From Codonopsis lanceolata (lineage: Eukaryota; Streptophyta; Magnoliopsida; Asterales; Campanulaceae): a stretch of 64,000 nucleotides of DNA. This document shows positions 47,357-59,200 of this stretch, piece by piece. Position 1 is the first letter of the stretch, and each line of letters starts with the position of its first letter. Under the pieces are notes generated by a model, which saw nothing but the letters and a program-made list of their open reading frames with translations, had not been told where the DNA came from and ran no database searches. Position numbers and translations under genes: made by a program. Location of the stretch: positions 80,396,381 through 80,460,380 of the forward strand of contig CM028380.1 in assembly GCA_013146195.2 (NCBI GenBank), written 5' to 3'.

Positions 47357-48445
47357 GAAATCTAGGGATGTGGCAATTTATCTTGGTACTATGGAACTTA
47401 GGTTCTCATTGGTTGATCTTGAGAAAATTGAATTCCCTTAAAAGAAAAAGTGTGAAAGCTACCTAACGGAAAAGAGCTAACTATGAATAAGGTTGTGGCA
47501 ACTTTCTTTTGGGATTATGAATCCTTGGATTTCATGGGTTGATCAAAAGCAAAGTGGCTTCCCTTAGTAAATAGTATGAAAGGTTCTTAGTGGGATGTTG
47601 TGAATATGCTTGAAATAAAGTAAAGCTATTCTCCTAGGAAAATAAAGTACCTATGGCATTTGTGGGAGACGAGTGTTGATTAAATGAACAAAAAATGAGA
47701 AATTTTACATAAAATCACAATTTTGGCGAATGCATCTCCCAATGCAGCTACATTGGGAACTACATTCAGATGATCTAGACATTTTTTTCACATGTGTGTG
47801 GTTGCATTTGCTAGGTTGTGTCTGATCTATTCTTGTCATATGATAGGCATAATTTTTAGGACATTATCTTTCTTGATCATATTAGCTTATTGAGTTTTTG
47901 TCCTTATCTCAAAATTTGTAAAATAATTACCAAAGTATTTCATGTTGAATATTTTATGTGGTTGTCTAATCTGTGTAATGATCTAGAAGTCCTTAGATAA
48001 TGGATAGATCTGCTTGGATTGAATGCTTGGATTGATACAATTTTGGTTAACCCTTTGGTGTGTTTGTTAAGAATCCTTGGTGTTTTTGAAATTCAAAAAT
48101 GTGATTAAGAGATTGGTTGTTATCTCACACACATAGCTCTCCACATTTTTCTCTTGTCAAAATCAGATTTTCTATTACATTTGTATATGATTTGATCAAT
48201 CATGGTTTGTTTTTCAAAAATCAAAAATTGGTTTATGGAGTTCACAAACGGCCCCTCAAATTCCTGAAATTTTGCTACTAACGGCTAATGTGTTTATGAG
48301 GCTGTCATTAGTGATCTTTCAGGCAACAGGAATTATACCCCTCTCCACTTTCTCCTTTGCACAATCCATTCCCATAAATATTGAAGGACCTCGCTGCCAT
48401 TCCAATCTCTTCTTCTTCTCTCCTTGAATTCTTCCAAAATTCTCA

Positions 48446-50500
48446 ATGGCCTCTTCTCCTTTTACCTCCACAGGTTCTCTAAAACAAACCCCATCTGTTA
48501 ATGTAGTTTCGTGTGCTACTTCAGCTGAAGTTACATCGTCCTCTCTCTCCTCTCCAACAAACCCAGAATTCGCCATTGTGATAGCTAAACCCCTTCCAGA
48601 GCCTCTCACTGTCATCTTACCAGGTGAGAAGGGTAATGATATAGATGTTGAAAACCCCGGTGACCTATCTGGGTTTCCCCAAATTAGAAACCCTAGCTCG
48701 CGTAAATCCAAGCGATTAAGGGGAATTCCAAGCAATTATGACAATCCAAGTGGTCCAGACGTTGAAAGAGCCAAGAAATTTAAAGTCAACCCAGGTCTAT
48801 TTGAAAAGGCTGTCCCCATTGCCAGCGACTCTGATGATGAGGATTTCGTTGCTGTGAATGTGTATATCCCTAAAGCACATGCCTCTGCTCCTACTATTGA
48901 TGCCAGCCCTTCTATTCCAGCTCCAGAAGACACAAGTGATGAAGATTACCCTATTCCTTCCCCAAAGGTGGTCTTTCAACATGAATCACCAACTCATGAA
49001 GTGGCTTCTTCTGCTCATTTTGTTGAACCTGAGGTAAACTTTTCTGATCTGAGCTTCTCTGATGAGCAAAGAACTGTAGCTGACTACCTGATGCAGTTAA
49101 AGAATGCTTCTCCAAAGAATCCTCCATCTCCTACAACCTGTCCTGCTAAGTCCTCCAGCTCATCAGAATTTGATGATAGCTCTGACCAGGACTTTATTGA
49201 AAAAGTTGTATCTGAAGAAGAGGAGTCTGATGAGGTTCCTGTGAGATTCACAAGGAGACGAGCTGCAATGACCAATGTAGCTCCTAATGTAGCTACATCA
49301 GAAGCTACATTCACTCCTGCCTCCTCTGATGCTGTGTTAGGTACCCCCTTCTCTATTCTGTTTATTACTGCTGCTGCTTCCTTGAGGTTTAATACCTCTA
49401 GGAAAATTGTGGATGAAAGAGTCATTCCTAAAGATGACTTAATTGCACAAAATCTTGTACAATTTTTTTTATGATAGGGGCCTTCTTAGCACTTTGTCTT
49501 CCTCCTTTCCATATCATAGGAACATTGTTCTTGAGTTCTATGCCAATCTAGATAAAAAGATTACCTCTCCTGATGCTTCTAGGTTTGAAAATGTGTTTAT
49601 TAGGAATCAATTGTTCAATTTTTCTTCCTCTGTAATCAATAACCATTTTGGGACTCCTGAGGTTGGGTTTGTTGGACTAGTTTCTGATTTGAATCTGTGT
49701 GCTCAAGAGTTGACTAGAGGATTAGTTTCCAAATGGCCTGAAAAAGGGGCCAATATTAGTACTTCCAAGCTCTCCTCTCTATATGTTGTGATGCACAAAA
49801 TGTGTTGTGCTAATTGGGCTCCTACCACCAACTCTAATGCAGTAACAGATGAGCATGCTAGGCTTTTGTTTCAAATAGGAAATGGTCTGCCTTTTGACTT
49901 TGGAGACTTTGTCTTTAAGAAAATTGTCTCTCTAGCTGAAACTGAAGGGGATAAAAGAGCCCTCATTTTTCCTTCTCTCATTTACAATATTTTGATTGCC
50001 CAAGGATTTGTCCCCCCAGTAGGAGAAAGACAATCCCCTCTTCTTGACCCTCTTCATATATCAGTCAAACTCTTAAAGGGAGATAGGGTGGTCAATTTGC
50101 CTTTAGCATATCCATATCCTGCTCCTGCTATTCCTGCACTAGATGACCCTGCCTTTGCTACACAGTCTGCAGCTCTTCCACCTGCTCCTGTTATGGGGAA
50201 TGTAGCTGCCAATATAGCTACATCTGATGCTTCATCAGTTACTGCCCAGATTTCTCTTGGACCCTCTGCTCCTATCTCTTTGTCTTTCATTTAAGGCCAA
50301 CTTATTCAAGTCAGGTCTCAGATAGCACTCCTTCAGACCCTGGAGACTCCATACACTGCCTGGCTGAGCTTACATTCTAGACAAATAGGGGAGAAAATAT
50401 TCCAAGTGTTGCACCTGCATCTGTTCCTGCTCCTGTTTCTGCTGCTGTACCTGAAGAAGAAGCTGAATTTGCCTCTGCTCAAGAAGAGACTGATGTCTGA
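48446..50500 (+). pseudogene. Env-like ORF of SIRE-type element A
   Basis: The frame from the ATG at 48446 is open for 342 codons, acidic and Ser/Pro-rich, with a basic RKSKRLRG patch. It shifts in a T run at about 49465 into a second frame open to 50294: FYDRGLLSTLSSSFPYHRN, EFYANLDKKITSPDASR, then VMHKMCCANWAPTT and GNGLPFDFGDFVF. A third frame carries the acidic tail to 50500. This block occupies the position of the extra ORF of SIRE/Maximus elements and resembles what is often called a putative plant transposon protein domain. No signal peptide or clear membrane helix is seen. Function unproven in this family. Confidence 0.75.
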
Positions 50501-50804
50501 TCTGTTTCTGGTTCTATTCCTTGATTGTAATCTAACTTAATTCTGGCTGGCTCATTGGATACATTTTGGTCTGTAATAAGTTCTGCTTCTCTGACATGTA
50601 GGATTTTTTGGATGTTTGCACAACTGATTTGGGATATATGTGCTTTGTAGACAATTGCATGTTTTAGTTTATAACTTCATCTGTCTGCTAAATTCAGGGG
50701 GAGTTCTTTACTAATATATGCAGGTTTTGAAGGATTTTTGTCTGTGTTGAGTATATGACAAGTATATGGCAACATTTGTCATAATATTTGGCCAGAAAGG
50801 CTTA

Positions 50805-50818
50805 ACAAAGGGGGAGAT
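50805..50818 (+). other. Polypurine tract of element A
   Basis: ACAAAGGGGGAGAT lies directly before the 3' LTR start at 50819. Element B has the same tract before 60478. Confidence 0.85.
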
Positions 50819-51671
50819 TGTAAGGGTAAAATAGGTCATGCTTATTTTAGTTTTTGTTTCTCCTTTCTTCGTAATTATGTTTAGGCAAGTTTGGCAATTT
50901 TGGAAACAAAATTCTCCTAAAGATTTTTTCGTTTCTTGATCCTAAATCTTAGGAGTTGTTTTTGGAAACAAAATCTATGTCAAAATCCTTCTAAATACCG
51001 TGCCTTAGAATCCTCATTAATATGGTAAGAAAATCTAGTATCTAAGGTAGTTGATTTTATTTTTATTTCTAATCCTTGCCCTACTTGGAGTTGGATTCCT
51101 TCTTTGTGTGTAGGGTTCCTCCACATTATAAAGAGAAGACACGGGCAACGGCTGAATGTGCGCAGACAGAGAGAGAGAGAGAGAGAAAAGAATATACAGA
51201 GCAGAAATTCTGAGTTTCAGAGGCTGATCAAAATTCCAGTGTGGTGCAGAATTTGAATGCAGCTTCCAATGAAGCTACAACAGCAGCTGCATTGAAAAAA
51301 CTACTGAAACTGTTTTTGTCTTCCTAGCAGATTTTGGGAAGCTGTTTGTTTCTTCCCACGTTTGTTGTACCTGTTTTTCTGCGGGGTTTTTGCTCTCCAA
51401 GACTTGTTGTCTTGTGAGAGTATTTTGTTTGGTGATTTCACAAAGTTTTTGTAAAACAATTCATTTTATTTAGTGAAATCTTTTTGGCCATAAGGCTAGA
51501 TCTACAAGCATAAGCTTGTAGATTGTTTGGTATTCGTTTATGCTTCTATAATTTAGTCTTCCGGTGTTTTCGATTATTCCGACCATTGTGACTTCCATTG
51601 TAGCTTCATCAGAAGCTACATTGGAAACTGTCTTGGTAGTTTGGAGAATCCTAGCTACTTTTGTTCTTTCA
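50819..51671 (+). repeat. 3' LTR of element A
   Basis: This 853-bp copy starts TGTAAGGG and ends TTCTTTCA. TATAAAGAG lies near 51126. It is about as diverged from the element B LTRs as related families usually are. Confidence 0.9.
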
Positions 51672-52013
51672 ACCACCTTTTTGACCACCGTACAAATTGG
51701 GGAAATCTAATTTGACCAACGATGTTTTATGACGATCAAATTAACCAACCAACTTTTAATTTGGTTGCAATGTCGTCCTCGTCGTTTCATAACTACCAAA
51801 TTAACCAATCAACTTCTGTCAATATCGGGCCAAGAAATTGCCATGGAAGGAATATATTGACAGAAGTTGGTTGGTTAATTTGGTCTTTATGAAACGACGA
51901 GGACGACATTGCAACCAAATTAAAAGTTGGTTAGTTAATTTGGTCGTTATAAAACATCGTTTGTCAAATTGGATTTCCCCAATTTGTACGGTGGTGAAAA
52001 AGGTGGTATTCCC
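51672..52013. mobile_element. Palindromic Mutator-like MITE (main part)
   Basis: Arms of about 160 bp form a near-perfect inverted repeat around a loop at about 51826-51852. The right end, reversed, is GGGAATACCACCTTTTTCAC; the left tip is at 38582-38591, separated by element A. Duplications CTTAAATGG at 38573-38581 and 52014-52022 are identical. The arms hold repeated AAATTAACCAACCAACTT words. Non-coding. Confidence 0.85.
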
Positions 52014-52249
52014 CTTAAATGGGAGTTGTCAATCTTCTTCAGCTTTGGCACTTTTCGTGCACTTGAAACTTTGCATGTACTCAGGTATGCTTCTTAGACC
52101 AAGGGGGAAGAATGTTTGATTTTTAGCTCAGTCTAAGTTTAGTATTGCTGATAACAAGGAATGCATCAGCTTTTGTAGATTTCTGGTTATTTATTATTGG
52201 ACTAGGCATCATCGTCAACATTAAATAAATACGTTTGTATAATCGTCAC

Positions 52250-52860
52250 CTTGTAAACAGGTCCAAATCCGCCCTCTCCAAGCTTATGGTTGATTGAAAA
52301 GTTGTCCGTAGCTTTAAGTAGTGTAGATAAACTCAACAATGGCAACTCCATGTTTTTGTTCTGGTTTTCATTGTGATATTCTTTTTCAACGTCTCCGCCT
52401 AGATGCCCTGAAAAAGCAATTTAACTTCGTTCAAACAACAGAACTTCCATATATGTTAATGTGTAATTTGAATAACCTCACTGTTCATGACCAGTTAGTT
52501 GAGAATTATCCTTTGATATGATGTAGACCAAGATAAAGCTGAATAGGTATGATATGGTTTGGTTCCAATCTCCATACCAACAAGGGGCCACACTTACCTA
52601 TAAAAAAAAGATTTAAGAAATTGTGGACTATGGGATGGTAGGCACCCTGGAAAAGATTTAAGGACCTCATCTTCTTACCAAAAAGAGGGATGATCAGTGA
52701 TCTAATTAATTAAGTATTTGAGGCTCATTACCTATTCTGTTCAGCTTCCTCCTTTTGAATAGTTGCCACAGCCATACGCCTACTCCTGTGGTTAGTAGTA
52801 GTGGCAGCAAGATGGATATGACCATCACTTGACTCATTGAGTTGGTGCCCTGATCTTTCT
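52250..52860 (-). CDS. S-receptor kinase copy 3, exons 3 and 2
   Basis: Exon 2 (52860-52732, 129 bp) encodes a single membrane helix (VMVISILLPLLLTTGVGVW) and a basic stop-transfer (FKRRKLNRI). Exon 3 (52407-52250, 158 bp) encodes the juxtamembrane part, KATDNFSINHKLGEGG and FGPVYK. Lengths equal those of copy 2 exactly and both frames are open. The exon 3 donor is GTGACG where copies 1 and 2 have GTGAGG, a weaker site. They lie between two transposon-filled introns. Confidence 0.85.
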
Positions 52861-53166
52861 CTGTAATGACACAAAATTGCCATTATGTCAAGCCACTAAC
52901 TTTTAAAACTTAAAAACGCTTAAGAAAATGAGGTTGAATTCACAATCTTATCATTTGGATCTATAGTTGTTTTGGTCTCTTATAATCAGGTCTTTATTCT
53001 GAAGCTCAATATTCTCATTGCAATTAAAAGGTAGCACAGTTGAGCTTTATTGCAAAGCTGATTGTTGGTAAGAAACAGATTTATTCATTTATTTATTTGT
53101 ATTTTCATGAATGATGCTTGGAAAACAAAACCCGAGTTACTTTGCATGTATTTCGTCAAGAGCAAG

Positions 53167-53729
53167 GTTCTAAAAATCGTTAGGCGACTGTTAGGCGGCA
53201 CACTAGCGTCTAGCGCCTAGGGGACTAGTCGGGGAGTAATCGGGGCCTAGGCGGGGCATAGAATTAAGGTATAATTACCTTTTTTTTTTATAATTTACAT
53301 CAAAGATCAAACACATTAAATACAATTTTTTTTTTTATGTTTGTCATTTTATCAAACACTTGTCTATATTTGTAAAATGAACAAAAATATACAAACATAC
53401 CATTAATCTCAATTCTCAATAACCCCAAAGCAATAAACCAGTCAAGTTTAGAGCTAAAAAAAAAGAAGATATTACTCCAGTTCGCCCCCCATTACCTCCC
53501 TCTCTGCATCACCATTACCACTCCTCATTCCTTCTCCAGTTCGCCCCTCCTTCTTTCTCCGGTCACCGTATGCCACAAAATCAAAGCTACAAAATTAAAT
53601 TAAGGTCGGCGAGGTTTGGCGTAGACGCCGACTTGGTCGATTCGGCGGCAACTAAGAAAGTCGTGGCGGTAGAGAGGGGCCTAGCGCCTAGGCGGGGCCT
53701 AAGCGGAGCTAGGCGGAGAGTTTTAGAAC
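53167..53729. mobile_element. Inverted-repeat element with GCCTAGGCG-rich ends
   Basis: The ends GGTTCTAAAAATCG and, reversed, GTTCTAAAACTC are inverted. Next to them are clusters of CTAGGCG/CGCCTAG words (53180-53265 and 53670-53715). No clean target duplication was found and it has no coding capacity. The class is uncertain. Confidence 0.45.
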
Positions 53730-53738
53730 AATGGTCAA

Positions 53739-53932
53739 GAGTAATGCTAGAGCCACTCAATGACCACTCAAATTTGTGCACCAAATGATGTGGTTTCCAA
53801 TGTGTCATCTTATTTGGCATTTTATGAGCTCCACTATAAGTTAAAAAGTTATGTTAACAATATGACACATAAGATGCTACATCATTTGGTACCCAAAATT
53901 GAGTGCTATTAGAATGACCCTAGCATTACCCT
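53739..53932. mobile_element. hAT-like MITE, 194 bp
   Basis: The ends AGTAATGCTAGAG and, reversed, GGGTAATGCTAGGG are inverted. Flanks ATGGTCAA (53731-53738) and TTGGTCAA (53933-53940) give an 8-bp duplication with one mismatch. A second copy, inverted, is in intron 6 at about 37310-37492. Confidence 0.7.
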
Positions 53933-53940
53933 TTGGTCAA

Positions 53941-55776
53941 ATACTATTTTTTTTTCCTTTTCCTTTCTAGTCGGGATGTGTTACTGAGAACTAATAATGA
54001 GCCAAGAGGAAGCGTAATAACTTCACTTTTTTTTTACTAGTCAAGTGAACGCGCGTTATACACATGTTGCACATATGCTGTACATGTTTGTTAATGATTT
54101 TTTAGTGAAATGATATTTTCACTACATTTTTTACTTATCTACCACATTATTAGTTATTACTTTTTACTTATGTAGGCTTGGACAAAACTGTTTATTAATT
54201 AATTACTTGTTATTTGAAGTTGAGCAATATATTTGTTATTTCTAAATTATATTCCCTTTGTTTCTAAATTATTGTCTCTTTTGATCAGACACACCGTTAA
54301 GAAAAAATAATTGATTGTATTGTAAATATTGGTGTAATGTGTGATTTTTTTTTCTTTAATGTCTTTGTGTATGTGGTTATAATTGAAGTAGGTAGAAAAA
54401 GTAAGGGTAAAGTGATAAAATTGTTTTTTAAAAGGAATGTTATGAAAGAAGACAATTATTTTAGAACAGAAAAAAAAAAAAGAAAATTATTTAAAAACGA
54501 AGGGATTATGTGATACTTCGTTAATATAATAAAATATTAATTTGATTTAAACATTATTTTTTATTAACATAAATTCAATAATAATAATATGCATGGTTGG
54601 TACTGAATTGATTTTCGGTTAATCTATTCATAGTTAATATTTAGAATCAATTGTTATGGTATGCAAAATGTACAAAGCTTTACTATATAATATCAAAATA
54701 TGGTTTTACTATTGGATTTTTTTTTAACAATTATAACATGTAATTCATCTAATTCTTATTTTTTAATTTCAGTAAATAATGATCCCACCTTTTCTTAATA
54801 TTCGGTTGATAAAAAATATTTTTTTTGATATTAATTTTTTATTATGTAACGTGACTCTAGCCACAAATTTTATGGATATAACATTTAGGAAAAATAAAAA
54901 AATTAATAATTATGTTGTTTATGTAGACGATAACGAAATATCATTTGATATCTTTTTACTTAGAAAATTATCTTGGTAACATTGTTAGATAACTTAACAA
55001 AGGCAAATAATTAAGGGGTAATATTGTCCAAACATGTGTTTTATTGATGCAATAAATAGTAAAGTATTTGATAAGTAAAAATTGTAGTGAAAATAGACCC
55101 TCCCTTTTTTTAATAGTGTATTATCATACCTAGTAGGAGGATAAATAGAATTAAAGCTTTTAAAATCTAATAATTAAAGAAATTTCATTCATTATATTTA
55201 TTTTTTTATGCAAACTTAAAACAAAATTGAAATCTCATTTTCAAATTAACTGACCTTACTTCAAAAAATATAAATATTCACAATATGGTTAATTTGAAGA
55301 TAACTGATTAATAGTACATTTTCTATTTATTTTTAAAAAGTTATATATTCATATTAAGAAATAATATAATCAAAGATAATATACTTACTTTAACATTAAT
55401 ATGTATCTATGAGTTTCAGTACATTTCTTAACATATCCTCCTATTCAAAAATTTCTGCAAGGAAAAGATAGTGAAAATCCTAACAACAATTGTTTAGTTA
55501 ATTGATTAGTGGTTTGTTAGGTATCAATATATTCATTTTAAGGCTACTTGCCTACTTGTAATAGTCAAAATATTCAATGCAATAAACTGTAAACTTTAGC
55601 TATCTTCTCCAACAAATACTGTATTTTTCATTTTTTCCGTCATCATCTTGAAAGTATAGCTTCTTTTCGTAACTCATTTCTTTTTAATTTGTTCACTGAT
55701 AATCACTAAACACGTCAATGATTTCCTAAGTATCCCTATACGCACTAACAAATATGTTATTATAGTTAAATAAATA
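53941..55776. other. AT-rich part of intron 1 of copy 3
   Basis: No gene was seen. A Stowaway-like MITE lies at 54252-54506. The stretch about 55380-55776 resembles about 61755-62170 on the other side of element B. Confidence 0.55.
54252..54506. mobile_element. Stowaway-like MITE
   Basis: It starts TTCCCTTTGTTTCTAAATTA and shows the inverse TTATTTAAAAACGAAGGGA at the right, with TA beside each end. Related to 35039-35287. Confidence 0.6.
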
Positions 55777-56683
55777 TGTAAGGGTAAAATAGGCATGACC
55801 TATTTTGGTTTTGTTTCACCTTTCTTGGTCATAAAGTTTTGGTGGATATTTGGAAACAAAATTTTTAGTTGCATTTTTGGAAACAAAATATTCCTAAAGA
55901 TTTTTGATTGCATTTTTGAAAACAAAATATTCCTAACGATTTTTGATTTTATTGGTCTTAAAGTTTAGGAGTTATTTTGGAAACAAAATCTATGTAACAA
56001 TCATTCTTAATGCCATGCTCTTGGAATCCTTATCTTTTTGGTAAATGAATCTAGTATATTAAGAAGTTGATTTGATTTCCAATTCTAATCCTTGCCATTC
56101 TTGGAGTTGGATTCCTTCTTTGTGTGTAGGTTTCCTCCTCATTATAAATAAGAGTCATGAGCAACGGCTAAAGGTATCCCTGAATCGCGACAGAGAGAGA
56201 ATTCAGAACACAAAAAGAGCAGAAAATTCAGAATTCAGAATTCCAGCTTTTGTGCAGAAGTTGAATGTAGCTTCGGATGTTACAACATTGGAAGCTACAT
56301 TGAAGTGCTGAAGCTGTTTGTCTTCCTTGCTGTTTTTAGGAAGCTGTTTGTTTCTTCCCATGTTTTCTTTACGTGTTTTTCTGTGGGATTTTGCTCTCCA
56401 AGACTTGTTGTCTTGTGAGAGTGTTTTGTTTGGTGATTTCACATTATTTTTGTAAAACAATTCATCGTTTTAATTGAAATCTTTTTGGTCATAAGGCTAG
56501 ATCTACAAGCATAGGCTTGTAGATTGTTTGGTAACTCTTGTGTTCTGTTTCCTGCTATATTAAGAAGTCTTCCGTTGTTCTATTTTTTTTTTTACCATTG
56601 TGACTTCCATGGTAGCTACATCGGAAGCTACATTGGAAACTACATTAGCAACTCTTGAGAATCCTAGCTATTTTGTTCTTTCA
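55777..56683 (+). repeat. 5' LTR of element B
   Basis: 907 bp. TATAAATAAG lies near 56144. It has two to three copies of GGAAACAAAATATTCCTAA near its start, one unit fewer than the 3' LTR, which accounts for most of the length difference. Confidence 0.9.
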
Positions 56684-56740
56684 ATTGGTATCAGAGTCTT
56701 CTCTTGACGACACTAAGAGTTGATTCTGGTTGTAGCCGTG

Positions 56741-58597
56741 ATGGATTCTCAATATGAAAATGTTGTTCGTCCTTCAACTTTGACTAATGAGAATTATTCT
56801 ATTTGGAAAGTTAAGATGCGTATCTTCATCAAATCAATTGATGAGAGAGCGTGGCTTGCTGTTCTGAATGGGTGGACTCCTCCTAAGACTACTGATAATG
56901 ATAGAGATGTTAAAATCACTAGTGAGGAAAATTGGACCACTCAAGATAGAACCATTGCTTCGTTTAATTCTAAGGCTCTTTTAGCCATATATAAAGCCTT
57001 AGATGCTAACACCTTCAGAGTTATTGCAAATTATGACTCTGCCAAGGATGTTTGGGATGCCCTTCAAACCTTATGTGAAGATCCTGTTAGTGTTCGTGCT
57101 TCAAAACTTAGAATGTTTACTACTCAATTTGAGAACACTAGAATGGATGAAGATGAAGATATTATGTCTTACTATGCTAGATTACTTGATATATCTAATA
57201 CTGCTCTTGCTTTAGGTGATCCTATCACCAATGATCGTCTTGTTAGCAAGATGATGCGAACTTTGCCTGAAAGGTTTAATGTGAAAATTTGTGTTATTGA
57301 GGAAGCTCATGAGGTTGACAAAATTGGTTTTGAAAGACTAGCTGGCATTCTACAAAATTTTGAGTTAAACCTCAATGAGTAAATTAAAAACAAAGGCAAA
57401 TGTGCATCATCTTCTACTCCTTCTGTGGAAAGTATTGCTTTTCCTTCTGTTGTTGATATCTCTTCTGAATTTCTTGAATTGCATAAGGAGATTGAAGAAT
57501 CTGATTTTGGTGAAGAGTCAATGGATTTTTTAACAACAAAGTTTAAAAATATTTTGAAAGCAAAGGGGCAAAACAGATCTCCATCTTCTATCACCAAAAC
57601 AGTTTTCAAAACTGAGCCTAGCAAATTTCCTCCCAAAGAAAGTTCTTTTCAAACCCCTGAAAAATATTTTACCAATTCTTTTGCTAAACAACCTACATCT
57701 AGAAGTAAAAATATTGATTCTATTCAATGTAGGGCTTGTCAAGGGTTTGGGCATTATGCTAATCAATGTGCTAATACTTTGAGAAAGAATGGTTTGAATT
57801 TTTCTGCTACTTTGAGTGATAGTGATGATGAAGATCCAGGTGATCTCATCACTCTCACTGCTATACACAACTCTCCATCTGATTTTGTAGGATTTTCAGC
57901 CAATGTAGCTCCGGATGCAGCTACATCAGAAGCTACATTGGGCAGAAGCTGGGATTTTTGCTGTTTTAACTCCTCTATAACAGAAGATGGTGGAGAATCT
58001 GAATCAGACCTGCTGGAAGCTTACAAAGAGTTGTACAAGGATTGGCAGAAAAGGGCTTATCAAGTTACATTGCTTAGAAAGACAAATGATTTGCTAAAAA
58101 AGGTAAATGAAGATCAGAAGGAGTGTATCACAAGGCTGGAATGTTTGCTGACCAAAAAGGATGTGGAGATTGAAGATCTGAAAGAAGAACTCATCAAAGC
58201 CAATGAAACCTTGGAAAAATGGAATTCAAGCCAACACAAAATGGATGATATGTTGAATTCTGGTAATTCTGGTAAGTCTGGTATTGGATTCAGGCCCAAG
58301 ACGTTTGTGAAAGAAGGTGAAGGTATGTCTACTGAACCAAAACATCCCACACAAAATTTTCAAAATCCAAACTTCTTTGAAAAACCCAAAACAAGAAAGA
58401 GAAATTTTGTGTGTCACTATTGTCACAAGCCAGGTCATATTCAACCATTTTGCTTCCTTAAAAAGGTTGTCTATAAGGAAGAGGTTAGGCAAGCTTACCT
58501 AGTTCGTAACCAAGTACAACACCAAATGCAACATCAGCAAAAAATGTTCAGAAAAGTTTGGGTTCCTAAAAGACAATCGACTCGCTCTGCCCGGTGA
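56741..58597 (+). pseudogene. gag: Copia gag with zinc knuckle (element B)
   Basis: The frame from the ATG at 56741 encodes NYSIWKVKMRIFIKS and LPERFNVKICVIEEAHE, with one TAA at 57380-57382 where A has Gln. It then stays open from 57425 to 58597. It has an extra Cys-rich motif (CRACQGFGHYANQC, about 57728-57770), a long coiled coil (about 58000-58215), and the knuckle CHYCHKPGHIQPFC (about 58415-58455). So Gag here has two zinc knuckles with a coiled coil between. The end RKVWVPKRQSTRSAR runs into the deletion that removed protease. Confidence 0.9.
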
Positions 58598-58599
58598 TA

Positions 58600-59200
58600 C
58601 AAAATCTGCAAGTTCTGGAAATTTAGAGGATAAGATTCAGAATGTAGTTCAGGATGTAGCTCCGGATGCAGCTACATCAGAAGCTACATTGGAAGCAACA
58701 TTGGTCAGAAACCTGCCAGATACAGAAACAGATCCTGAATATCCTGAAACTCAGTCCAATTTGACTGATCGCAGCCATGACATTCCCAGCCGCATACAGA
58801 AAAACAATCCAATCTCTCAAGTGATAGGTAATATTCATGATGACATATACACGAGGAGAAGAGGTAAGGTTGATTCTCACAAATTAGCATGCTTATCAAA
58901 ATATTTTTGAGAGAAGTCTTAAAACTTTTATGGATACTCCAAATGATCAAAGATTATGCGCTACACATTGATGTGTTAACCTTGTATTTTGATAACACAT
59001 ATCCAATTTGTTTAGCACAAAAATCCAGTTCATCATTCTCGAACAAAACACATTAATTTAAGAAACCACTTTATTAGAAACTTGGTTGAATATGAAAATT
59101 GTTTGCATTGAACATGTTGGGACTGAAAATCATCTTGCTGATATATTTGCCAAGTGTCTTGATATTGAGAGATTTTTCAATCTTTGGAAATCTCTTGTGT
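58600..59200 (+). pseudogene. pol: Scraps of integrase tail and RNase H (element B)
   Basis: Bases 58600-58910 match the part of A between integrase and RT (SNLTDRSHDIPSRIQ, then TRRRGKVD). From about 58920 the sequence jumps to the RNase H end (CIEHVGTENHLADIF in one frame at about 59105-59150). Two deletions removed protease with most of integrase, and RT. Confidence 0.8.

Larger units (their letters stand above)
38592..51671 (+). mobile_element. SIRE-type Ty1/copia LTR retrotransposon A, in intron 3 of copy 3
   Basis: The 5' LTR at 38592-41715 is split by a solo LTR, and the 3' LTR is 50819-51671; net LTR length is about 853 bp. The primer site TGGTATCAGAGCC follows at 41718 and the purine tract AAAGGGGGAGAT precedes the 3' LTR. 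The order gag, protease, integrase, RT, RNase H, then a long env-like ORF is that of SIRE/Maximus elements. The element lies inside one arm of a MITE; ACAC on the left and ACCAC on the right are the remains of a 5-bp duplication. Many stops and shifts mean it is inactive. It runs opposite to the host gene. Confidence 0.9.

Noticed and set aside
53570..53788. Arg/Gly-rich plus-strand frame and its minus-strand partner
   Set aside because: They fall in the end of an inverted-repeat element made of CTAGGCG words.
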